Shown here: positions 44,801 through 50,137 of the stretch, in pieces
How the letters are laid out: each line of letters begins with the position of its first letter
How positions within the stretch are numbered: the first letter of the stretch is position 1
From: Meridianimarinicoccus zhengii
GTDB taxonomy: Bacteria; Pseudomonadota; Alphaproteobacteria; Rhodobacterales; Rhodobacteraceae
Direction: 5' to 3'
Length of the DNA stretch: 50,137 nt
Assembly: GCF_003254465.1 (NCBI RefSeq)
Contig: NZ_QDFI01000028.1
Coordinates: 1-50,137 of the forward strand
Position numbers and translations under genes: made by a program
The notes under the pieces: model-generated
The model's database searches: none
The model's input: only the letters and a program-made list of their open reading frames with translations
What the model was told of the DNA's origin: nothing

Positions 44801-45955
44801 ATAGGTGAGCGCAAGGTCGGCATCATGGACGAGCATCGGCGGGCCGGGGATCGGTAGCACCACGGGCAGGCCCAAATCCGTTCCGATCCGCGCCGTCAGG
44901 TCCACGTCTTGCGGCAGGAACGCGGGCGACAGGTTCACCGATCCGCGCAGTTGCATCCCGCGCGTCAGCAGCGTCAGGTCGGAAATGTCGAACCCCACGG
45001 CTTCCCCCTGCCGCGCGCGCAGCACCAGTTCGACCCGGCGTCCGAAGAAATCGCGGTAGTCGGGCAGGAACAGGTCCGCCACGTCACCGGCAACATCCGC
45101 GGTGATCTCGCGCTCCGGCGGTGTGGTGTCGGGCAGGTCGCGCAGGGCGATCTGTCCGGCCAGCCGTTCCACCCCGTCCGTGCGGAACGCCAGATCTGCG
45201 GTGAAGTCCGACAGCGGATCGGTGCCCGCCAGTGTCAGCTCCAGCGACGGGCTTTCCGGAATGCCTGCGAGCGTGGTGATCAGGCCGCCCTCGGCCTCGG
45301 TCACGGCCAGGTCGAGGGCCACGATCTGCGTCGCGTTGGTGAATCCCGCAGCGAGCGCATAGCGCGATGCGTGCCCGTCCACCCGCACCACGCTCAGGTT
45401 CGCCGAACCTTCGCCGCCTTCCAGCCGCGCCGCGCCGGAAATCGACAGTTCCGCGGTGTAGCCCAGCACGGGTTCGGCCAGGTCGAGCACGCCCACGGAA
45501 AGTTGCGCCACGTTCACCGCCACCGGCAGTTCGGGCAGGCTGAAGGGTTCCGGCGCGGCATCGGGGTCCGCGGCCAGCTTCGGCGGGGCCGCCGGCGGGG
45601 GCAGGGGCTTGCGCAGCACCTCCACCCGGCCCACGCTGAGCGCGTTGACCTCGAGCCGCCCGCGCAGCAGTGCCAGCCGCCTCCAGTCGAGTGACACGTC
45701 GGTGACCCGCAGCCACGCGCCATCATCGTCGGATATGGTGATCGCGGCGATGCTGGCCTGCGAACTCAGCACGCCGGACAGGCCTTGCACGCGCACGGTG
45801 CGCCCGTCGCCGCCCAGGGCGTTCTGGATCAGGTTCTCGAGAAACCCCGCATCTTCGGGCGCATCGGCCTCTTGCGCCGGGGCCGGGGCCAGAAGCAGCG
45901 CGGAGGCCAGAACAGCGGCGGCGGGCTTCGACAGAAGTGAACGGATCATGCCCAT
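41882..45955 (-). CDS. tamB: Translocation and assembly module protein TamB
   Basis: A 1357-residue AsmA-like protein spanning the periplasm. It has an N-terminal signal-anchor (about 1-27), a very long repeat-rich beta region of hydrophobic-groove type, and the C-terminal TamB (DUF490) domain (about 1000-1357) ending GLAFERDY. It works with TamA in outer-membrane protein assembly and lipid transport. Its ATG shares one base with the tamA stop (TGATG). An ATG two codons later is also possible. Confidence 0.94.
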   Translation of the reverse strand: MGMIRSLLSKPAAAVLASALLLAPAPAQEADAPEDAGFLENLIQNALGGDGRTVRVQGLSGVLSSQASIAAITISDDDGAWLRVTDVSLDWRRLALLRGRLEVNALSVGRVEVLRKPLPPPAAPPKLAADPDAAPEPFSLPELPVAVNVAQLSVGVLDLAEPVLGYTAELSISGAARLEGGEGSANLSVVRVDGHASRYALAAGFTNATQIVALDLAVTEAEGGLITTLAGIPESPSLELTLAGTDPLSDFTADLAFRTDGVERLAGQIALRDLPDTTPPEREITADVAGDVADLFLPDYRDFFGRRVELVLRARQGEAVGFDISDLTLLTRGMQLRGSVNLSPAFLPQDVDLTARIGTDLGLPVVLPIPGPPMLVHDADLALTYDEAAGDTFALDFAGTGVMRADGLLLDTLALNTTGQLTKDGPTDITAALADIAVRISGFSTTDAALWDAVGDGLDGSARVDWQRDGPLRVDGIDLTAGDLGLTGDVDVTGLTEGAIAVAADVAARAGDLSRFAAISGQTLGGGIDATLQAEYDTVSGAFKAVLDGAARDLEIGEDAADGLLTGAVDLGITAARNADGLSLDRLDIAGERIDITGRGGIDPQGWPRAVQVSGRIGARNGAPVVLPAPGPRTSLQSADLDLAYDPASGEGFALTLDARDLLREGEAAMDRAILRTTGTLRRDGDTVAGLAAQIEAALSGLSATDPDLSALVAPGISFDAGIDWDAAAETLQVAGLSLDSGELRVAGDSTVNGLGGDAMAIDARIDAATGPLQRFAALAGVDLAGRADARGRVAFALDSGFFDVDLRIDADDIATGIDQADQVIGGASQIVARAVRDADGLRIDEATLTSRELNAAVTGAMVRDVINVRLDAALRDVGLLAPGFNGPLEVMGTARNAAGTWSVDADLTGPQGSTAQAVGDALRPDGTMDLRVTGGLPLGLVNQFILPRTIDGRTTFDVTVNGPPGLDAVAGEVRIVGARIADPTLRLALENLGLTVGLGNSRAQVDAGADMSSGGRITVAGPVNLTGGFDANLTAQLNALTLVDPALYEIGLGGQIDVTGPLAGGANIAGRIDIGPSEIRIPNVVGGGGALPDIVHVAEPGESLRTRARAGLVTDDTAAGGGGGGPVYGLDVVISAPRQIFVRGRGLDVELGGIIAIRGTTAAPQPEGGLRLIRGRLDLLSERLVFDQAEISLQGDLAPDINMVASSNNGGVRSQIIIAGPVDNPEIRFASEPELPEDEVLAQLFFGKPVRDLTPLELAQLASAINRLQGGGGGVFGFAREALGVDDLSVATDEDGNTAVTAGRYINERVYTDLTVGSDGTSEIELNYEINSTLTARGRFNNEGETGIGLAFERDY

Positions 45956-47784
45956 CAGAATGCCTGCCCCACACCGATATATAGCTCGACCCGCGAGAAC
46001 CGGTCACCGAATTCGCTGACGGGCGTGGCGAGATCCACGCGGATCGGCCCGATCGGCGTGCCGAACCTGACCCCCGCGCCCGCACCGGCATGGAACCTCG
46101 CGTCGCCATCTATGTAGCTGTCCGCGCCGATATAGCCCGCATCTGCGAACAGAACTGCCCCGATGGAGCCGGAAATGAGTTGCCGGACCTCGCCCGAAAG
46201 CCCGAGAAAGCTGCGCCCGCCGGACGTTTCGCCATTGGCCTGCTCGATCCCGAGCGACTGGTATTTCTGACCCCGCACCGTGCCGCCGCCGCCCGAGAAA
46301 AACAGGAATTCTGGCGGGGTCGCGTCCAGGTCAGATCCCACCACGCTGCCAAGGTGCACGCGTCCGGCCAGAACGGTGGTGTCGTTGGGGCCGAACCCGT
46401 AATAGCTGCGCAGGTCAAGCTCGGCGACCGTGCCGCTTTGCGACCCATCGATCCCGATATAGGGCGTGGCGTCGGCGGCGATGAAGAAGCCTTCCGTGGC
46501 GTTGCCCGGATCGTCGCGCCGGTCCCATTCCAGCCGGCCCGGAAACACCACGTGCCGGAACGTGCGTTCTCCGAACGCGTCGGTCACGTCGGAAAAGCGC
46601 AGGCCGATGGCCAGCTCGCCGGTCAAGTCGGGCGAGAAATAGCGCGTGACGCCGACGCCGAAGCGGAAGCTGTCTTCCTTGTAGTCGGGGTCGTCGATGG
46701 ACTCGAGCGACGCGAAGGTGAACAGGTCGTTGTCAGGGCCGAACGTGCCGGGACGCGTCAGCCGCAGGTTCAGTTCGTAATCCTCGCCCCCGCGATCCAC
46801 GAGCCCCGCCTCGTCGCCGCCAAGATTCTGCACCCGCCCGTCGATCCGCAGCCGCTCTGCCCCGCCGAACAGGTTGCGGTGCAGCCAGAACGCGCCGACC
46901 GACAAGCCGTCCACCGTGCTGTATTCCACGTCAGCCCCGAAGCGGCGGGGCTTTTCCTCGATCAGCGTCACCGCGTAATCCAGCGTTCCGTCCGGATTCG
47001 GCTGATCGGCCTCGCGCACGCTCACGGTGCGGAAGACGCCCGAACGGCGCAGCCTGTTCACGGCCTCGCGCAACGCTTCGGGGGAATAGACCTCGCCTTC
47101 GGGAAAGCCCATGATCTGGCGCACCCGCCGGTCGGACACGCCGGTGTCGCCGCCCAGTGCCACCGTGCCGAAACGCAGTTGCGGCCCCGGTGCCAGCGCG
47201 ATCTGCACGTCGAGCCGGGCGTCGCGGTGGTCGGCGGTGATGCGTTGGTCGGCGACCGTCGCCTTGGCATGGCCCTCGTCGCGCCATTCGCCGACCGCCG
47301 CGTTGGCCGCCCGCGCGATCAGGCCGGACCGCGCTTGCCGCCCACTCGTGAACCCATCCACGAGCCGCGTGCCCTGCCGCGCCGCGGGCCGGGGCGCCAC
47401 GTCCAGCGTGCCGAAGCCGAAGCGCGGCCCGGCAGTGACATTGATGGTGATGGTCTCGATGGTCGTGGGCGGGCTGAACGGATCGATATCCGCCGCCTCG
47501 CGCCCGTCCACCAGGATCGAGACACTGGGGCCGTAGAACCCTTCGCCGTAAAGCCCGCCAAGGATGCGCGCATAGTCGGTAACCGCCGCGCCGAACAGGT
47601 CCGCATCGCTTTCGAACGGATCCTCCAGCGACCGGAAGGCCAGGGACGACCGCTCGATGGCCGAGGTCACCGCGCCGCGGTTCTCGTCGTCGATCCCGAT
47701 CACGTTGACGGTGATCGTTTCAACCGCAAATGCCGCTTCCGCCATCGCGCAGATCGTGATCGCGCCTGCCCATTTGAACCGCAC
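45955..47784 (-). CDS. tamA: Translocation and assembly module protein TamA
   Basis: A 609-residue Omp85-family outer-membrane protein with a signal peptide (cleavage near AFA, residue 20), three POTRA-like repeats (about 22-265) and a 16-strand barrel. The barrel includes the RGQKYQSLG-type region of strand 12-13 and a terminal Phe (VGVGQAF), the C-terminal beta-signal. The start is GTG with AGGAG six bases upstream; the nearby ATG is out of frame. It is the first gene of tamA-tamB. Confidence 0.94.
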   Translation of the reverse strand: MRFKWAGAITICAMAEAAFAVETITVNVIGIDDENRGAVTSAIERSSLAFRSLEDPFESDADLFGAAVTDYARILGGLYGEGFYGPSVSILVDGREAADIDPFSPPTTIETITINVTAGPRFGFGTLDVAPRPAARQGTRLVDGFTSGRQARSGLIARAANAAVGEWRDEGHAKATVADQRITADHRDARLDVQIALAPGPQLRFGTVALGGDTGVSDRRVRQIMGFPEGEVYSPEALREAVNRLRRSGVFRTVSVREADQPNPDGTLDYAVTLIEEKPRRFGADVEYSTVDGLSVGAFWLHRNLFGGAERLRIDGRVQNLGGDEAGLVDRGGEDYELNLRLTRPGTFGPDNDLFTFASLESIDDPDYKEDSFRFGVGVTRYFSPDLTGELAIGLRFSDVTDAFGERTFRHVVFPGRLEWDRRDDPGNATEGFFIAADATPYIGIDGSQSGTVAELDLRSYYGFGPNDTTVLAGRVHLGSVVGSDLDATPPEFLFFSGGGGTVRGQKYQSLGIEQANGETSGGRSFLGLSGEVRQLISGSIGAVLFADAGYIGADSYIDGDARFHAGAGAGVRFGTPIGPIRVDLATPVSEFGDRFSRVELYIGVGQAF

Positions 47785-48008
47785 CGCATTCTCCTGCCCG
47801 CGAGAGTTCGCCCCTCGTTCCCTTCGCTTTTCTCATTCCGTCGCTGCGATGTCACCCTGCGACGCCATAAATTTTCGGCGCCGATGCCCGGATGCGCAGG
47901 TCTGATCTGCACCCATGCACATTGACCCTGCGCGTCCTGCCTGCGACACGATGGCGGAAATCGCGTCCGGCGCCATGCCGCGACCGCAACAGGGAGAGAG
48001 ACGAGATC

Positions 48009-48893
48009 ATGGCGAAACTGGCATTTCTGGGGCTCGGGGTCATGGGTTACCCGATCGCGGGGCATCTTGCCGCGGCGGGCCATACCGTGACGGTCTACAA
48101 CCGGACCACCGCGAAGGCCGAAGCTTGGGCCGGAAAACATGGCGGCGGCTTCGCGCCGACCCCACGCGAAGCGGCCGCGGATGCGGAGATCGTGTTCACC
48201 TGCGTGGGAAATGACGACGACCTGCGGTCCGTGGTGTTGGGCGACGATGGCGCGCTTGCGGGAATGACCTCGGGGGCGCTGCTGGTCGATCACACGACCG
48301 CCTCCGCGACGGTGGCCCGCGAACTCGCTGACGCCGCGGGTGCCAAGGGCATCGGCTTCGTCGACGCCCCCGTCTCCGGTGGCCAGGCAGGTGCAGAGGG
48401 AGGCCAGCTTGCGATCATGTGCGGCGGGGCGCAGGGCGATTACGATCGCGCAGCCGCGGTGATGGGCGCCTATGCCAAGGCGACCGAACGCTTCGGCGAT
48501 GTCGGTGCGGGACAGTTGACCAAGATGGTCAACCAGGTCTGCATCGCCGGCATCGTCCAGGGCATCTCCGAAGGGTTGATGCTGGCGCTGGAAGCCGGGC
48601 TCGACGCCAAGCAGGTGGCGAAACTCGTCAGCCAGGGCGCGGGCGGGTCTTGGCAGCTGACCAACCGGGCCGACACGATGGTGGATGGCCATTTCGACCA
48701 TGGCTTCGCGGTGAACTGGATGCGCAAGGACCTCGGGATCGCGCTGGAGCAGGCCAAGGAGATCGGCGTGACGATGCCGGTCGCGGCGCTGGTTGACCAG
48801 TTCTACGGGGACGTGCAGAACCTTGGCGGCGGACGCTGGGACACCTCCAGCCTGATCCAGCGCCTCCGCGTGCTGCGCGGCAAAGAAATTTAA
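48009..48893 (+). CDS. Beta-hydroxyacid dehydrogenase (HIBADH family)
   Basis: A 294-residue NAD(P)-dependent oxidoreductase of the 3-hydroxyisobutyrate/tartronate semialdehyde reductase type. The dinucleotide loop is GLGVMG (about 7-12), the substrate motif is DAPVSGGQAGAEGGQL (about 119-134), and the catalytic Lys lies in GQLTKMVNQ near residue 175. The specific substrate is unknown. It is divergent from tamA. Its stop codon lies inside an AT-rich perfect palindrome. Confidence 0.9.
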   Translation: MAKLAFLGLGVMGYPIAGHLAAAGHTVTVYNRTTAKAEAWAGKHGGGFAPTPREAAADAEIVFTCVGNDDDLRSVVLGDDGALAGMTSGALLVDHTTASATVARELADAAGAKGIGFVDAPVSGGQAGAEGGQLAIMCGGAQGDYDRAAAVMGAYAKATERFGDVGAGQLTKMVNQVCIAGIVQGISEGLMLALEAGLDAKQVAKLVSQGAGGSWQLTNRADTMVDGHFDHGFAVNWMRKDLGIALEQAKEIGVTMPVAALVDQFYGDVQNLGGGRWDTSSLIQRLRVLRGKEI

Positions 48894-48904
48894 TTAAATT
48901 TCTT
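48883..48904. repeat. AT-rich perfect 22-bp palindrome at a stop codon
   Basis: AAGAAATTTAA is followed directly by its exact reverse complement. The dehydrogenase stop codon TAA (48891-48893) lies in its left half. It stands out in a GC-rich region. It could form a loop-poor hairpin in RNA or be a protein-binding site in the gap before bchO. Confidence 0.7.
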
Positions 48905-48951
48905 GGGTTGCGCGGCGCGGCGGATGCCGCGCCCGCGCGCCCGGCCGGGGA

Positions 48952-49815
48952 TCAGGCCAGCGCGTCGCGCAGGATGGCGGCGATGCGGTTCGGGTCTTCC
49001 TCATGGGCGAGGTGCCCCAGTCCCGCAACATGGATGACCCGCGCGTCCGGCAGCCGCGCCGCAGCGCGCACGGACGTCACTGGCGGAACCGCCCGGTCGC
49101 CGTCCGCCGCGATCAGCACGACGGGCGCCGTGATCCCCGGCAAATCCGCGAGCAGCGGGTCGAGGTTCCAGCCAGCCATCATCCGCAGCGTCGCGTCCAC
49201 ATGGCCGCGATCCGCGATCAGCCGGGTGTAGAGGGCCAGATCCGCGTCCCCGATCCGCGACCCCGTGCTTTCGATCAGTTGCCGCACCCGCGCAGGATTG
49301 CCCGATGTCAGCGAAAAGAGCCGCGGCACCAGCGGGTTGAGCACGAGTGTCTTCGCCAGCACCGGGAACAACCAGCCCGCCAGCCCGTCGAACGGGGCAA
49401 GGGCCGCGTTGAGCCCGATGATCTTCGGCGCCGGTGAGTCCCCGTTGGGCAGGATCTGGGCGAGCCGCAGCGCCAGCGCGCCCCCCGCGGAATGCCCGAC
49501 GATGGCCGCGGGGGCCCAACCCTCAGCCCGGATCAGCGTCGCGATGTCCTCGGCCATGGGGCGCAGGCCGCAGCGCAGCTTCGTGCCCATTCGCGTGAAT
49601 CCCTGTCCCGGCAGATCGATCGCCACCACGTGGAAATCCCCGGCCAGAAGCGGGATCAGGTCGCGGAAACTGTGGGTCGATCCGCCCGCGCCGTGCAACA
49701 GCAGCAGCGTCGGGCCGGTGCCCGTCTCCTGCACGTGCCAGTCATGGGGCCGCATGGCAACGCGCCGCGAATGCTGGTGCAGCGGCCACGTGGGCAGGTC
49801 GCGCGCCCAGTCCAT
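48952..49815 (-). CDS. bchO: Alpha/beta hydrolase BchO
   Basis: A 287-residue alpha/beta-hydrolase with the oxyanion stretch LLLLHGAGGSTHSF (about 37-50), nucleophile Ser109 in GHSAGGAL, and late His in GLGHLAHEEDP. Ligation to bchD (four-base gap) identifies it as BchO, a protein of the crtA-bchI-bchD-bchO group thought to assist magnesium chelatase. It is the last gene of that operon. Confidence 0.9.
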   Translation of the reverse strand: MDWARDLPTWPLHQHSRRVAMRPHDWHVQETGTGPTLLLLHGAGGSTHSFRDLIPLLAGDFHVVAIDLPGQGFTRMGTKLRCGLRPMAEDIATLIRAEGWAPAAIVGHSAGGALALRLAQILPNGDSPAPKIIGLNAALAPFDGLAGWLFPVLAKTLVLNPLVPRLFSLTSGNPARVRQLIESTGSRIGDADLALYTRLIADRGHVDATLRMMAGWNLDPLLADLPGITAPVVLIAADGDRAVPPVTSVRAAARLPDARVIHVAGLGHLAHEEDPNRIAAILRDALA

Positions 49816-49819
49816 CCGG

Positions 49820-50137
49820 TCAGTCCGCCAGCGCCGAGCCGAGCGCGCGGGACAAACGCCCAGCATCGGCGCGCGGCAGCGGCAGGTATGTTCCGGCCAT
49901 CGCCGCGGCGAGCGCACGCAGCGCGGGCTGCGGCCGCGCGGCGGTGTCGAGGACGACCGCAGGTACGCCACGCGCGCGCAACGCTTGCGCCATCGCCGTG
50001 GCGTCCGTGCCCGCCTGCGTCCGGTCGGCACGTCCGTCGAGCGCGATATTCGCGCGCCCGTCGGTCAGCAGCGCCAGTGTCGGTGTCATGCCGCGGCCGC
50101 GCGCGGCCAGCGCTGCCTCGAGTCCCGCGCGCAGCCC
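49820..50137 (-). CDS. bchD: Magnesium chelatase subunit D, C-terminal part
   Basis: The last 105 codons of a gene that enters from the right edge. The frame is open to the edge. GRGMTPTLALLTDGRANIALDG is the VWA (integrin I) domain region of BchD, with the following AMAQALRARGVPAVVLDTA and a terminal AGRLSRALGSALAD. BchD forms the AAA+ motor with BchI that inserts Mg into protoporphyrin IX. The N-terminal part and bchI lie outside the window. Confidence 0.9.
   Translation of the reverse strand, partial: GLRAGLEAALAARGRGMTPTLALLTDGRANIALDGRADRTQAGTDATAMAQALRARGVPAVVLDTAARPQPALRALAAAMAGTYLPLPRADAGRLSRALGSALAD

Noticed and set aside
1-50137. CRISPR arrays, insertion sequences, prophage or integrative elements
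   Set aside because: No direct repeats of CRISPR size, no transposase or integrase genes and no tRNA-end duplications were found; the 11-bp arrays are far too short for CRISPR.

Overview
The window is a high-GC, gene-dense stretch of an alphaproteobacterial chromosome. It most likely comes from a member of the Rhodobacteraceae (roseobacter/Rhodobacter group). The evidence is the gene order surE-pcm-nlpD, radA-cvpA-...-purF and gmk beside a PAS protein, together with gcrA, two VPLPA-CTERM proteins, DUF1467 and DUF6455. At the right edge the 3' end of bchD is followed by bchO, the end of a bacteriochlorophyll operon, so the organism is probably an aerobic anoxygenic phototroph or a close relative. 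There are no insertion sequences, prophage genes or CRISPR arrays, and no gene-free stretch longer than 300 bases.

Layout. 1-2734 (minus strand): an SDR oxidoreductase, surE, pcm and the start of an nlpD-like lipoprotein. 2838-8860: bioY, an 11-bp repeat array, radA, cvpA, a peptidoglycan hydrolase (minus), purF, methylmalonyl-CoA epimerase and DUF1467. 8820-16775: mostly small membrane and housekeeping genes (PACE-like transporter, EI24, nitroreductase, M48 lipoprotein, an FNR-box-controlled DUF6455 gene, cutA-rimO) ending in gcrA. 16973-24044: an ABC-2 permease, trpA, ychF, a coupled pair of envelope proteins, and hisA and hisBH separated by an oppositely oriented DUF2147 gene. 24222-25447: a VPLPA-CTERM protein behind a perfect CtrA-type box, two tRNA-Gly(GCC) genes and a 53-residue basic protein. 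26291-32670: a branched-chain amino acid ABC operon (livJ-livG-livF-livH-livM, minus strand). It carries three small, probably exported proteins of unknown function between livF and livH, and a second 11-bp repeat array between livG and livF. 32844-41863: PQQ-type sugar dehydrogenase, a second VPLPA-CTERM protein, a GlxA-family regulator, class II DAHP synthase, a PAS protein, and a gmk/gamma-carbonic anhydrase/PLP enzyme/PhoR-like kinase run. 41882-47784: tamA-tamB. 48009-50137: a beta-hydroxyacid dehydrogenase, then bchO and the end of bchD.

The signals I consider most worth following are these. (i) Two arrays of an approximately 11-bp, helically phased unit resembling CATATGACTC lie in the same orientation upstream of radA and livF. 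Each holds three GANTC (CcrM-type) sites with identical 11/22-bp spacing, in a window that also encodes the methylation-reading regulator GcrA. (ii) A translationally coupled insert of three small exported proteins sits inside the liv operon; two are paralogues and one of these has clearly lower GC. (iii) There are well-formed FNR and CtrA boxes in front of genes of unknown role.

All assignments come from reading the sequence and recalling families. No database search was run.
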